Below, in pieces: positions 34,465 to 44,643 of a stretch of DNA of 64,000 nucleotides. Origin of the DNA: Leptolyngbya subtilissima AS-A7 (lineage in GTDB: Bacteria; Cyanobacteriota; Cyanobacteriia; Phormidesmidales; Phormidesmidaceae); the NCBI RefSeq assembly GCF_039962255.1, contig NZ_JAMPKY010000004.1:186001-250000 (forward strand), read 5' to 3'. The stretch's first letter is position 1. Each line of letters starts with the position of its first letter. The notes under the pieces are model-generated. The model made no database searches. It saw only the letters and a program-made list of their open reading frames with translations, and was not told the origin of the DNA. Both the position numbers and the translations under genes were made by a program.

Positions 34465-35400
34465 TCAAACCGCCACTTTCTCCGGTTCCACTAAAATCTC
34501 TTCAAAAGTTTTAGAAATGCGGGTGCGAAATCGCTTTTGATGGCGTAGCAAGATTACAGGCTGGGTCATCTCATAGGTATGCTGAGGCGCGTCGATATCA
34601 TCCACAATTTCGATCGCCTTTAGAGTGCCGAGCTTTAGCTCCGATCGCACGATTGACCGGGGAAGAGCCGCAGCCCCAATGCCCCCTTCGACCACGGCTT
34701 TGATCATTTCGCTGGTGGTGAGAATGAGGGCTATTTCTAACGTGCTGGGGTCAACGCCCCAACCCTGAAGCGATTGCTCAAACATATAGCGGGAGCCAGA
34801 TCCGGGTTCGCGCATGATCCAGACGGTGTCAGTGATTTCAGTGAGAGAGATGCGATCGCGGCCAAACCAAGGATGGCTTTGGCCAACTACGATCGCCACC
34901 ACATCTTGACCGATCACCGACACCGACAAGTTTTGGCTGAGGGAGGGTTTTACCTCTCCGGTGACTAGCCCTAGGTCAAACATACCGCTCACGGTGCCGC
35001 TAACGATTTCCTCCGCATTGGCAATGGTGCAATTGATCGAAATGCCGGGGTAATGCTGCTTGAAGTGACTAATTTTATGGGGTAGCCAGTAGTTGCCTAC
35101 GGTGAGGCTGCTGCCAACTTTTAAGCCACCCCGCTGGAGGTCGTTTAGCTCGCGCAAACCCTGGGCAGTTAGCTCCACCTGATCAAGAATTTTTTGGGCT
35201 TCAATCTGGAGCATTTCACCAGCGTCCGTCAGCTCAATATGCCTGCCAATCCGGTGAAATAGCTTCACTCCATACTCTTCTTCTAGGGTTTGAATAGATG
35301 CGCTCACCGCTGGCTGAGTAATGTAGAGCGAATCTGCCGCGCGGGTAAAGTGTAAATGTTCGGCCACCGCCAAAAAAACTCGGAGTTGCTCAAGCTTCAT
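34465..35400 (-). CDS. LysR-family transcriptional regulator
   Basis: A 311-residue LTTR. The N-terminal helix-turn-helix is MKLEQLRVFLAVAEHLHFTRAADSLYITQPAVSASIQTLEEEYG. The effector domain begins about residue 90 (GGLKVGSSLTVGNYWLPHKISHF) and resembles the CysL/CbbR side of the family. It is divergent from two tandem CadD-like transporter genes, the classic LTTR arrangement, so it probably controls them. An inverted repeat ATCAAAC-N14-GTTTGAT lies in the shared region. The effector is unknown. Confidence 0.92.
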   Translation of the reverse strand: MKLEQLRVFLAVAEHLHFTRAADSLYITQPAVSASIQTLEEEYGVKLFHRIGRHIELTDAGEMLQIEAQKILDQVELTAQGLRELNDLQRGGLKVGSSLTVGNYWLPHKISHFKQHYPGISINCTIANAEEIVSGTVSGMFDLGLVTGEVKPSLSQNLSVSVIGQDVVAIVVGQSHPWFGRDRISLTEITDTVWIMREPGSGSRYMFEQSLQGWGVDPSTLEIALILTTSEMIKAVVEGGIGAAALPRSIVRSELKLGTLKAIEIVDDIDAPQHTYEMTQPVILLRHQKRFRTRISKTFEEILVEPEKVAV

Positions 35401-35466
35401 GGGAGCTAGTTTTGTGATGACTGAACAGTTTAAAAACTCTGTTCAATTATTGCATAAATTCTATTT

Positions 35467-35494
35467 ATCAAACTCACAAAAAAGACTGTTTGAT
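35467..35494. promoter_or_regulatory. candidate LysR operator
   Basis: ATCAAAC (35467-35473) and GTTTGAT (35488-35494) form a dyad in the 169-base divergent region between the LysR gene and the first CadD-like gene. Dyads of this size are typical LTTR binding sites. Confidence 0.45.
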
Positions 35495-35569
35495 CCGTTT
35501 GTTTATTCAACCTAAGGTAAGGGGCAATTGGCAAAGTTTGTTAACCCCCATCGACGAGGTGCTGCGATC

Positions 35570-36325
35570 GTGACCGACTTACTGACCACTCTGGGGCGTA
35601 GCTCCATGGCGTTTGCCGCCACCAATCTCGACGACATCGTCATTTTGATGCTGTTTTTTTCCCAGGTAGGAGCAGCCCTGGGCAAGCGCCACATTGTGGC
35701 AGGTCAGTATGTAGGGTTTGCGGGTCTAGTCGCTCTGAGCCTGCCCGGATTCTTTGGCAGTTTACTCTTCCCCCGTCCATGGATTGGGCTGCTGGGGGTG
35801 GTGCCCATCGTCATTGGTCTGAGCCAACTGCTGTCGGTGGTCGCCGATGAGGCAAGTGGCGAAGATACCGGTGAGGTGCTGCTGGCGCCCACCAGCGGCG
35901 GGTCAGGCTGGCTGTCGCCCCAGACCACCAGCGTGGCGGCCATTACTATGGCCAACGGCGGCGACAATGTGGGCATCTACATGCCCATGTTTGCCAGCAG
36001 CGACGGGCTGGGGCTGGGGGTAACACTGGCGGTGTTTTTTGGGCTGGTGGGGGTGTGGTGTTTTGTGGCCTACCAGCTGACCCAGGTGGGAGCGATCGCA
36101 GCCCTGCTCACCCGCTATGGGTCTCAGGTGGTGCCCTTTGTGCTGATGGCATTGGGCGGGCTGATTTTGGTCGACAGCCACACCCTGGAGTACCGAGGGT
36201 TGACGGCTCTAACCCTCACCATCCTCGGCATCTGCGTCATCCATCTGCTGCGGGAGACGATGCGGCTCTCGGCGGCGGTTGCCGTTGGTAAACCCATGCC
36301 CGCAGCCCAGAGAATGGACGGGTAG
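35570..36325 (+). CDS. CadD-family cadmium-resistance-like transporter, paralogue 1
   Basis: A 251-residue membrane protein of the Cad family (PF03596). I choose the GTG at 35570 because it aligns with the neighbour copy; a TTG at 35528 would add 14 residues. Signatures are FAATNLDDIVILMLFFSQV (family motif ATN-DD), GQYVGFAGLVALSLPGF, and TMANGGDNVGIYMPMFA (NGGDN). About six hydrophobic helices are visible. The family is linked to cadmium or cation export, but the substrate is unproven. The acidic DD and D residues could contact a cation. It is divergent from a LysR gene. Confidence 0.87.
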   Translation: MTDLLTTLGRSSMAFAATNLDDIVILMLFFSQVGAALGKRHIVAGQYVGFAGLVALSLPGFFGSLLFPRPWIGLLGVVPIVIGLSQLLSVVADEASGEDTGEVLLAPTSGGSGWLSPQTTSVAAITMANGGDNVGIYMPMFASSDGLGLGVTLAVFFGLVGVWCFVAYQLTQVGAIAALLTRYGSQVVPFVLMALGGLILVDSHTLEYRGLTALTLTILGICVIHLLRETMRLSAAVAVGKPMPAAQRMDG

Positions 36326-36338
36326 CGTTTTTGCCCCT

Positions 36339-36947
36339 ATGCCCTCGCTCCCGCAAACCTTGATCAAAGCCGCGCTCGCATTTGTAGCCACCAACCTAGA
36401 CGACTTTGTTCTACTTATGGTGTTCTTTTCTCAGGTGCCTAACCGCTTCTCCCACCGCCAGATTTTTTGGGGTCGCTACCTTGGCTTTGCCGCCCTGGTT
36501 ATCCTCAGTCTGCCTGGTTTCTTTGGCGGTCTGGTGCTGCCTAAAGCCTACGTGGGGCTGCTGGGACTGCTGCCCATCGCCATTGGTCTCAGGCAGCTAT
36601 TCAGGCGAGAAGACGAGGCCGAGGGGCAGGTTGTGCCTCCCAAGCTGCCCCTGCTAAATGCCCAGATGGCGGCGATCGCAGGCATTACCCTGGCCAACGG
36701 CGGCGACAACATTGGCATCTATGTGTCGTTGTTTGCGGGCCAAACCTGGGCTGAACTGGGCCTGACCCTGCTGGTGTTTGGGGTGCTGGTTGCCCTCTGG
36801 TACTGGCTGGCTCGCGGGCTGGTTGACCAGCCTGGGGTGCGCGATCGTCTCACCGTCGTCGGTCACCGTCTGATGCCCCTAGTGTTGATTGGTTTGGGCC
36901 TGTTCATCTTGGTCGACGGCGGAACTTACCGCCTGATCGGCCGCTAG
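36339..36947 (+). CDS. CadD-family transporter, paralogue 2
   Basis: A 202-residue paralogue of the preceding gene, starting at the ATG at 36339, 13 bases after it. Same motifs: FVATNLDDFVLLMVFFSQV, GRYLGFAALVILSLPGFFGG, and TLANGGDNIGIYVSLFA. The short spacing indicates one transcript and perhaps a heteromeric transporter. It lacks the central hydrophilic loop (about 25 residues, ADEASGEDTGEVLLA) of paralogue 1. Confidence 0.9.
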   Translation: MPSLPQTLIKAALAFVATNLDDFVLLMVFFSQVPNRFSHRQIFWGRYLGFAALVILSLPGFFGGLVLPKAYVGLLGLLPIAIGLRQLFRREDEAEGQVVPPKLPLLNAQMAAIAGITLANGGDNIGIYVSLFAGQTWAELGLTLLVFGVLVALWYWLARGLVDQPGVRDRLTVVGHRLMPLVLIGLGLFILVDGGTYRLIGR

Positions 36948-36975
36948 TTTTCACCCTAAAAAGGAGACTTTTCCT

Positions 36976-37614
36976 ATGATTCGCACAATCAAAAATGCTT
37001 TGAGCTTTCTACTGTTTGCTGGAATTTTGCTGGTACTCGTCGGCGTCGCCCGTCCGGCCTTTGCCGACCCCATTGCCCAAAAAAGCTCTCAATACGCCGA
37101 AATCACCCAGGCGCTAACCGACTTACAACAGCTGCAATCTAACCCCGATGCTGACCTTAAAGCTGAGGGTTACACTGCGGACTCGCTCGCCCAAAAGCTC
37201 TCTGACCTGCGCTTTCAAAAGTATATTCAAGACACCAGCGAAGACTGGGGCATTTGCAGCAACACCACCGCTGCCACCGTCGGCGTCTACGGCTATGACC
37301 CCGACCACAAAAATGCCACCCCCGAGATTGCCTACCTGGGCGCAGGCCAAACCACCGACGACGACTGGGCCTGTACTGGCGTGTTTCTACCCAGCGATGC
37401 CTCGGTAACCGGCATTGAGCTGGGCGGTGAGGGGGCGATCGCCTCCCTCGTCGATGGCACCCGCCTCACCATCAGCGAAAACCCCATCACTGGTGCGATC
37501 GAGTTTGATGCCCCGATCTACAAGGTGCTGAAAGCGGCCGATACTACCCTACCGCTGCCCGAGTTCACCCTGGCCGACGTGGCTACCCAGGTGGCGACAG
37601 CCCCAGTCGATTAG
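36976..37614 (+). CDS. exported hypothetical protein
   Basis: A 212-residue protein with a clear signal peptide (FLLFAGILLVLVGVARPAFA-D, cleavage near 31). The mature part begins with a helical region and then a Cys-containing domain (DWGICSNTTAATVGVYGYDP, DDWACTGVFLPS; two Cys that could form a disulfide). The ribosome site AAGGAG is strong, and the gene follows the CadD pair by 28 bases, so it is probably part of that operon. No family recognised. Confidence 0.72.
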   Translation: MIRTIKNALSFLLFAGILLVLVGVARPAFADPIAQKSSQYAEITQALTDLQQLQSNPDADLKAEGYTADSLAQKLSDLRFQKYIQDTSEDWGICSNTTAATVGVYGYDPDHKNATPEIAYLGAGQTTDDDWACTGVFLPSDASVTGIELGGEGAIASLVDGTRLTISENPITGAIEFDAPIYKVLKAADTTLPLPEFTLADVATQVATAPVD

Positions 37615-37672
37615 GAAGTAGGGAGTGGGGGGTGAGAAGGTAAACTTTCACCCGCCCATCCTACCCCCGCCT
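37615..37672. repeat. G/C-rich foldable intergenic repeat, copy 2
   Basis: GTAGGGAGTGGGGGGTGA on the left and TCACCCGCCCATCCTACCCC on the right pair imperfectly across 13 bases. It lies just after the secreted protein gene. Confidence 0.5.
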
Positions 37673-37736
37673 GTTTTTCTACCTTTCCCGAGCGGGAAAA
37701 CTAACCATAAATAAACCTATAAAAAGCAGGCCTACA

Positions 37737-38012
37737 ATGAAAATTCCTCTCCCTCCGAAGCGCTCCAAGCAGGCCATCGACTGGCAGCCTATTCTTAACC
37801 AAATGCAGCCAACCGATGGTCAATCGCTGCCCGTCTACCCCGGCGACCTCAAGGCAGCGCTGCTACACCATGCGGGCATGACTCGCCATCCCAAGGGAGA
37901 GGCCACCTTTCAACTGGCCCGAGAAATTGCCCGCCTCACCACCTGCTGCGATCCGGAAGTTGCCTACTGGTTTTCGCGCCTGGTCGAGCTAGTGGATGAT
38001 GGTGTTGGATAA
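37737..38012 (+). CDS. small conserved hypothetical protein
   Basis: A 91-residue soluble protein (MKIPLPPKRSKQAIDWQPIL.., LPVYPGDLKAALLHHAGMTRHP, TTCCDPEVAYWFSRLVELVDD). It has an adjacent CC pair and several His but no recognised motif. Codon use and composition match the neighbours. It has a weak ribosome site. No function can be assigned. Confidence 0.55.
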   Translation: MKIPLPPKRSKQAIDWQPILNQMQPTDGQSLPVYPGDLKAALLHHAGMTRHPKGEATFQLAREIARLTTCCDPEVAYWFSRLVELVDDGVG

Positions 38013-38129
38013 GTTTTATTGGTTGTGAGGCATCCCAGGGACGGCAGAAATTCGCCTACTGGAACCACGGCGCAGCTGGGCGCTGTCGGAACAAATTGGT
38101 AGTTCCTTGGGCAACGGTCCTAGGCTCCT

Positions 38130-38171
38130 GCCCACAAAAATGGCCTGATTAATTAGGCCATTTTTGTGGGC
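38130..38171. terminator. perfect 17-bp stem-loop
   Basis: GCCCACAAAAATGGCCT (38130-38146) pairs with its complement at 38155-38171 around GATTAATT. It is a strong terminator candidate for the small gene ending at 38012; TCTTATTT follows. Confidence 0.65.
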
Positions 38172-38324
38172 TCTTATTTGGGGCATTTACAGCGTTGCCG
38201 TTCTTCCCTAGGGAGCATATATCGAGAACAGACTAGGGGTAGAGTCAACAGACAGGCTGTCGCAAGACACCCGCTTGGCGGGGTGTTACGCTCAAAGATT
38301 GTCTACCACTGCCTCAACGCCAGC

Positions 38325-39536
38325 ATGCTCGACCTGTTGCTCATGGCCAGCTTAGGATTTTTAGGCAGTTTTGGCCACTGCCTGGGCATGTGTGGACCCA
38401 TTACCGTAGCTTTTTCGCTATCGCAGACCGACAGCGATCGCGATCGTTGGCAGCAGGTTAGGTTTCACCTACTACTCAACCTGGGGCGGCTGGCGAGCTA
38501 CGCCCTAGTGGGCCTGATGATTGGGGCGTTGGGGTCGGTGCTGGTGGCCAGCGGACAAATGGCCGGCATCGGCAGCCCCCTACGGCGGGGGGTGGCCCTG
38601 GTGACCGGGCTGCTGCTGATCTGGTTTGGCCTAGCCCAAATCAGCCCTGGCCAGGTGCCTAAAGTGCCGCTGCTCAATCCCATGGCCCAGGCGAGCTGGC
38701 ACAATCGGCTGAGCCGCGCTATGCAAGCACTCTCTCTCAACCCCCAGCGGTGGACGCCGCTGCTGCTAGGGTTAGCCTGGGGGCTAATGCCCTGTGGATT
38801 TTTGTACGCGGCTCAGCTGAAGGCAGCAGAGACTACTGACCTCTGGTGGGGTGGAGCTACCATGCTGGCCCTTGGGTTGGGCACGCTGCCAATGATGCTT
38901 GGGGTTGGGGTATCGACGGCCTGGGTCAGCAGCGATCGCCGGGGGCAGCTGTTTCGCCTAGGCGGCTGGATTACCCTACTGATTGGCCTGCTGACCTTGC
39001 TCCGAGGCAGCGACATGATCGACTTCACTGGCCATGGGGCGCTGGTGTTATTGCTGCTGGCGCTGATTGCTCGCCCCCTTAGCCGCCTCTGGCCAGCTCT
39101 ACTTGTCTATCGGCGCACCTTAGGAGTGGGGACCTTTGTGCTCTCTGTAGCCCACGTTGCCCACATGGTCACCATGGGGTGGAATCCGGCCGCTTTGCCG
39201 TTTCTCTTGCCGAGCCTGCAAGCGGGCGGCTGGTCGGGCATGGTCGCCTTTGGGTTGATGGTGCCCCTGGCCCTAACCAGCTTTAATCGGGCCCAGGCGA
39301 GCTTGGGCCAACACTGGCGACGGCTCCATCTACTCATCATTCCTACTTTTGGGTTAGCGGTGACCCACACACTGCTCTTGGGTTCGAGCTATTTGGGTGC
39401 GTTTGAGCGCTCTACCCGCCACTGGCTGGCAGCTGCGGCCCTGGTGGTGCTGGCGCTACTGGCGCTGCTGTTGCGTTGGCGGCTGTTTTGGTCTCTGCTG
39501 TCTCTGGAGAAGTACTATGCGCCCGCCAAGTCTTAG
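38325..39536 (+). CDS. TauE/SafE (DsbD-like) membrane protein fused to ferric-reductase-like helices
   Basis: A 403-residue protein from the ATG at 38325. Residues 1-about 225 form the sulfite exporter TauE/SafE-DsbD_2 fold: GFLGSFGHCLGMCGPI (about 10-25) and GLAWGLMPCGFLYAA, with conserved cysteines. From about 245 to 390 come further helices with histidines spaced as in ferric reductase/YedZ domains (FVLSVAHVAHMVTM, WRRLHLLIIPTFGLAVTHTLLLG). Such fusions could transfer electrons or metals across the membrane. The assignment of substrate is open: sulfite, copper or redox. It overlaps the next gene by 20 bases. Confidence 0.8.
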   Translation: MLDLLLMASLGFLGSFGHCLGMCGPITVAFSLSQTDSDRDRWQQVRFHLLLNLGRLASYALVGLMIGALGSVLVASGQMAGIGSPLRRGVALVTGLLLIWFGLAQISPGQVPKVPLLNPMAQASWHNRLSRAMQALSLNPQRWTPLLLGLAWGLMPCGFLYAAQLKAAETTDLWWGGATMLALGLGTLPMMLGVGVSTAWVSSDRRGQLFRLGGWITLLIGLLTLLRGSDMIDFTGHGALVLLLLALIARPLSRLWPALLVYRRTLGVGTFVLSVAHVAHMVTMGWNPAALPFLLPSLQAGGWSGMVAFGLMVPLALTSFNRAQASLGQHWRRLHLLIIPTFGLAVTHTLLLGSSYLGAFERSTRHWLAAAALVVLALLALLLRWRLFWSLLSLEKYYAPAKS

Positions 39537-40080
39537 TCTGGTGGCCGGGCTACTGATCGCCATCCTGGCCGGGCCACCGGCCCAGGCCCACAAGACCGAA
39601 GTGTCGGGCGATGTTGCGGGCACCTGGCACCTGGAACCCAACCACAGCCCCAAAGCCGGAGAACCAGCGCGCGTTTGGGTAGCCCTTACCCAACAGGGTG
39701 GCCAGGTCATTCCTCTAGAGCAGTGTGACTGCACCCTCGCTGTCTATGCCGCCAACCAGTCTGGGACCTCGCCAGTTGTGCAGCCTACCCTGCAAGCCAT
39801 GTCGCCCGAGCGGTTTCAAAACATTCCTGGGGCCGAGATCACGTTTCCTGACCTGGGGGAATATCGCCTAGTGCTTACCGGTCGTCCTCAGGCCAATGCT
39901 ACCTTTGCTCCTTTTGAACTCAGCTACACCACCGTTGTCGCCACGGGTAGCCGTAGCTCCGCCTCAGCTTCGGAAGCTGCGCCTGAGGCGGGGCGCTCCC
40001 CGGTCTGGATTGTGGGCGGAGTGGTGGTTGCGATCGCAGCCCTAGCCGCAGTAGTCAGCAAAGGGAAATCGCTGCATTGA
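39517..40080 (+). CDS. exported protein with C-terminal membrane anchor
   Basis: A 187-residue protein starting at the ATG at 39517 inside the end of the preceding gene (TGGAGAAGTACT before it), so the two are translationally coupled. It has a signal peptide (LVAGLLIAILAGPPAQA-H), an immunoglobulin-like beta domain (GEPARVWVALTQQGGQVIPL, QCDCTLAVY) and a C-terminal helix (VWIVGGVVVAIAALAAVV). An N-terminal His (HKTEV) and the CDC pair could bind copper, as in CopC/YcnI-like proteins, but this is inference. Confidence 0.75.
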   Translation: MRPPSLSLVAGLLIAILAGPPAQAHKTEVSGDVAGTWHLEPNHSPKAGEPARVWVALTQQGGQVIPLEQCDCTLAVYAANQSGTSPVVQPTLQAMSPERFQNIPGAEITFPDLGEYRLVLTGRPQANATFAPFELSYTTVVATGSRSSASASEAAPEAGRSPVWIVGGVVVAIAALAAVVSKGKSLH

Positions 40081-40135
40081 TTGTTCAAAATGGGTTGGCA
40101 GAGGGTTCTAACGGGCTGCCAAGGCTGTCTTTCAG

Positions 40136-41239
40136 CTAGCGATTAACCAGCGCCCATCGCTGCCGAAAGGCCACGACTTGCTCATTGAGATTCTCCATAT
40201 CAATCAAAAAAGCGTCATGGCCGTGGGGAGAGTAGAGCCAGCCGAGCTGGGCCTGGGGCATCAGTTCGGCTAATTCTTGCTGCTCGGCGGGATGGTAGAG
40301 GAGGTCAGAGTCGATCGACACCACTAGGGTGGGGTGGTGAATGCTGGCCAGGGCTGCCTGGTAACGACGATCAGCATCTTGTCCTGGATGGACGGCCCCA
40401 ACATCGTGGCGATCCATGGCGTGGGTCAGGGTGACGTAGGTGTTGGCGTCGAAGCGCTTCACTAGCTTGTCGCCCTGGTGATGGAGATATTGGGTGACGG
40501 CGTAGGGAGTGGAGGGTTGAGCGCTGGAGGACTGGGTTGGCGGGTTGCGGCCAAAGCGGTGGTGAAAGCTGGCCCAGGAACGATAGGTGCTCATGGCGAT
40601 CATGCGCGCCACTGCTAGCCCCTGAGCGGGCGGGCGATCGGGGGAATAGTAGCCGCCCTGCCAGAGGGGGTCAGTGTAGATAGCCTGGCGCTGGGCTTCA
40701 CTCAGACCAATGCACCAGGGAGAATGGCGGCCAGGGGCGGCAATGACGGCTAGGCTCTCAACGCGATCGCCATACTGCAAACCCCACTCCAAAGCCTGCA
40801 TACCGCCGAGGGATCCGCCTATGACCAAGCGTAGAGATTTTACGCCCAACCCTTCTAGCAGCTTGGCCTGCACCTGCACCATATCTCGCACGGTGATGGC
40901 GGGAAAGGCTGCGCCGTAGGGCTGTCCTGTGGCTGGGTTAAGGCTCGTGGGACCAGTGGTGCCGTAGCAGCTGCCCAAAATATTGCTGCAAACCACAAAG
41001 TCTTGGGTTGGATCGAGGGTGCGTCCTGGCCTCAGCAACGGTTGCCACCAGTCATCGACATCGGCGGTGCCAGTGAGAGCATGGCAGACCAGTACGGCAT
41101 TGTCGGCGCGATCGCTCAGCTCTCCCCAGGTGCGATAGGCCACCTGCACCTGGGGGAGAATGCCGCCCAGTTCTAGCTCTAGGGGATCGGGTAGGTGGTA
41201 GAGCCGGGTATGCGACGAGACAAGGTGGAGGTAGGACAT
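40136..41239 (-). CDS. metX: homoserine O-acetyltransferase
   Basis: A 367-residue alpha/beta hydrolase-fold enzyme that acetylates homoserine, first committed step to methionine via direct sulfhydrylation. The nucleophile elbow is GGSLGGMQALEWGLQYGDRV. The catalytic Asp is in VVSIDSDLLYHPAEQ and the His in YSPHGHDAFLI. The conserved opening LELGGILPQVQVAYRTWGEL and NILGSCYGTTGPTSLNP are present. It is downstream of metY, same strand, across a G-rich tandem repeat. Confidence 0.95.
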   Translation of the reverse strand: MSYLHLVSSHTRLYHLPDPLELELGGILPQVQVAYRTWGELSDRADNAVLVCHALTGTADVDDWWQPLLRPGRTLDPTQDFVVCSNILGSCYGTTGPTSLNPATGQPYGAAFPAITVRDMVQVQAKLLEGLGVKSLRLVIGGSLGGMQALEWGLQYGDRVESLAVIAAPGRHSPWCIGLSEAQRQAIYTDPLWQGGYYSPDRPPAQGLAVARMIAMSTYRSWASFHHRFGRNPPTQSSSAQPSTPYAVTQYLHHQGDKLVKRFDANTYVTLTHAMDRHDVGAVHPGQDADRRYQAALASIHHPTLVVSIDSDLLYHPAEQQELAELMPQAQLGWLYSPHGHDAFLIDMENLNEQVVAFRQRWALVNR

Positions 41240-41242
41240 AGA

Positions 41243-41299
41243 GGGTGGATGGGTGGGGAGTGGGAGGGTGGATGGGTAGGGAGTGGGAGGGTGGATGGG
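41243..41299. repeat. 23-bp G-rich tandem repeat, 2.5 units
   Basis: Unit GGGTGGATGGGTRGGGAGT plus GGGA repeats at 41243-41265 and 41266-41288, with a partial third unit to 41299. It lies between metX and metY. On the plus strand it could form G-quadruplexes; the mRNA made from metY is C-rich there. Confidence 0.85.
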
Positions 41300-41355
41300 G
41301 ATCTACCCTCGTGTCCCGTCGTTTCTTTTCGTCTCATCCTCTATTCCCTTAGCCC

Positions 41356-42744
<1,389 letters not shown>

Positions 42745-42760
42745 CTATTCCCCATCATCT

Positions 42761-43750
42761 TTAGACGCTGATCAAATCACCTCGTAGGGCTGAGAGATCG
42801 GCGACTTGGTTGGGGGGCAGATTGTTAAACAGCACGGTGCTGAGATAGCGTTCGCCGTTGCTGGGTTGGACGGCGACGATGAGTTTGCCAGCGTTTTCGG
42901 GGCGCTGCCCAACCTGAATGGCGGCGGCTAGGGCAGCGCCGGCAGAAATGCCGGAGAGAATGCCTTCTTCTCGGGCCAGGCGGCGACTGTAGCTGACGGC
43001 GGTTTCGCTGTCGATCTGAATTACTTCGTCAATTAGATCAATGTTCAGCACTTCGGGCACAAAGCCTGCGCCAATGCCCTGAATTTTGTGGGGGCCGGGG
43101 GTACCGCCAGAGAGGACGTGGCTTTCGACGGGTTCCACAGCAATGGCTTGAAACCCTGGTTTGCGCTGCTTCAGCACCTCGGCTACGCCGGTGATGGTGC
43201 CGCCGGTGCCGACTCCAGCAATCAAAATATCGATCGCCCCCTCGGTATCGGCCCACAGTTCCTCAGCGGTAGTTTCGCGGTGGATTTTTGGATTGGCCGG
43301 GTTGCGGAACTGCTGAAGCATGTGGGCATCGGGTAAGAAATCGACAATTTCTACGGCCCGTCGAATGGCTCCGACCATGCCCTGGCTGCCGGGGGTTAAC
43401 TCTAGCTGCGCGCCGTAAGCTTGCAGCATTGCCCGCCGCTCCAGGCTCATGGTGTCGGGCATGGTCAAAATTAGCCGGTAGCCCTTGGCGGCGGCGACTA
43501 GGGCCAGGGCAATGCCGGTGTTACCGGAGGTAGGTTCTACCAAAATCGTGGATTCTGGGTTGATGAGACCCGCATCTTCAGCTGCCTGAATCATGCTGGC
43601 CCCAATGCGATCTTTGACCGAGGCGGCGGGGTTGAAGCTCTCTAGTTTGAAGACAATGTGGGCCACGGCTCCCTCAGACTGAGGAATGCGATTGAGTCGC
43701 ACCATGGGGGTGTGGCCGATGAGGTCGGTGATGTTGTTAGCGATTGGCAT
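42761..43750 (-). CDS. cysK: cysteine synthase A (O-acetylserine sulfhydrylase)
   Basis: A 329-residue fold-type II PLP enzyme making cysteine from O-acetylserine and sulfide. The PLP lysine is K46 ([11 protein letters not shown]). The substrate loop is TSGNTG (74-79), and the phosphate-binding loop is [10 protein letters not shown]. The tail is complete ([17 protein letters not shown]). It is the promoter-proximal gene of cysK-metY-metX, placing Cys and homocysteine synthesis under one control. Confidence 0.96.
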   Translation of the reverse strand: MPIANNITDLIGHTPMVRLNRIPQSEGAVAHIVFKLESFNPAASVKDRIGASMIQAAEDAGLINPESTILVEPTSGNTGIALALVAAAKGYRLILTMPDTMSLERRAMLQAYGAQLELTPGSQGMVGAIRRAVEIVDFLPDAHMLQQFRNPANPKIHRETTAEELWADTEGAIDILIAGVGTGGTITGVAEVLKQRKPGFQAIAVEPVESHVLSGGTPGPHKIQGIGAGFVPEVLNIDLIDEVIQIDSETAVSYSRRLAREEGILSGISAGAALAAAIQVGQRPENAGKLIVAVQPSNGERYLSTVLFNNLPPNQVADLSALRGDLISV

Positions 43751-43752
43751 GG

Positions 43753-43863
43753 GGAAAGGGGTGGGGGGTGGATGGGTGAGGAGTAGGGGGTGAATGGGTG
43801 AAGGGCTTCGTAAGTTTTCAGAACCAACGGGCTTCTACCTCCTACCCCTCACTCCCTACTCTC
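43753..43863. repeat. G/C-rich foldable intergenic repeat, copy 3
   Basis: It starts with GGGGTGGGGGGTGGATGGGT, has GGAGTAGGGGGTGAA and later GCTTCTACCTCCTACCCC as in copy 1 at 33368. The arms are imperfect complements around an AT-richer centre. It lies upstream of cysK. Confidence 0.6.
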
Positions 43864-43883
43864 TACTGTCTAAGAAAAATCTG

Positions 43884-44096
43884 TCATTGCCACAGACTTA
43901 GTCGCGTTTTGGTGACGTTGTGTAGATAAACCAGTAGCAGACTGCCTAGCAACAGTGGCGCGATTAGGGCAATTACAACATAGCCGCGGCCGTGGCTCCA
44001 GCGGCTTTTTAGGGGTTTAGGCAGGGAGTGAATGAGTAGGGGGGTGGAAGGGTAAGGTTGCTGAGTTTCAGCCTGATTGAGAGAGAAGGAAGTCAT
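43884..44096 (-). CDS. small single-helix membrane protein
   Basis: A 70-residue protein from the ATG at 44096 (MTSFSLNQAETQQPYPSTPL). There is one strong hydrophobic helix (YVVIALIAPLLLGSLLLVYL) near the C-terminus, then NVTKTRLSLWQ. The ribosome site is weak and part of the sequence overlaps a G-rich block, so it might be a chance frame; the clear membrane helix argues for a real gene. No family recognised. Confidence 0.45.
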   Translation of the reverse strand: MTSFSLNQAETQQPYPSTPLLIHSLPKPLKSRWSHGRGYVVIALIAPLLLGSLLLVYLHNVTKTRLSLWQ

Positions 44097-44288
44097 GGCA
44101 AAAAGTAAAGAGAGAAGAGAGAACAACGGAAAATTTGACTAGAGAAGGCGCGGAGACAGGCTTTAGGCCAAGGGCTGAGCCGGTCATCTAGGGTTCCCCC
44201 TTTGGCCGTTGGGTTTGTTGTGCCCCGCAGTGAAACCCTGGGTTGTGGTGAAGAAAACTTAAAGTCGTCTGTGCCCCGCTGGCGCTGT

Positions 44289-44579
44289 TTAGTAATGCCA
44301 GCCGTCGCCATCGGGGTTGCCTTTGCCCTGAATGACGAGGGGATATTTTTGCAGCTGGCTCAGCCAGCACTGCACCGCGTTGAGTGGGCCAGATAGCTCA
44401 ACTTCTAGGGCCGTCGATTGGGCCGAACTGCTGATCGAGAGCGTGGTTGGCTGCCCAGTTAACGCAATGGCTCGCACCACGACCCGACAGCTTTCGGCCA
44501 GCTCTTCAAGCAGCGTTTTAACGGAGATTTGGGGAGAACCGTAAATTCTAAGCCTGAGCTGAGTTTGGGGAGTTGTCAT
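44289..44579 (-). CDS. small ACT-like hypothetical protein downstream of MgtC
   Basis: I take the ATG at 44579 (MTTPQTQLRLRIYGSPQISV) as start: 96 residues with a strand-helix-strand pattern (RLRIYGSPQISVKTLLEELAESC, TALEVELSGPLNAVQCWLSQLQ) like an ACT/ferredoxin-like domain. The frame is open further upstream into mgtC but out of its frame. Many MgtC proteins carry a C-terminal ACT-like domain, and here it may be a separate gene. That link is inference. Confidence 0.6.
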   Translation of the reverse strand: MTTPQTQLRLRIYGSPQISVKTLLEELAESCRVVVRAIALTGQPTTLSISSSAQSTALEVELSGPLNAVQCWLSQLQKYPLVIQGKGNPDGDGWHY

Positions 44580-44643
44580 GGTGCGTAAACCAACGGAAAC
44601 AACAGGTGAAAATCGTTGAGGACTAGGAATAGTGAAGGTGCGT

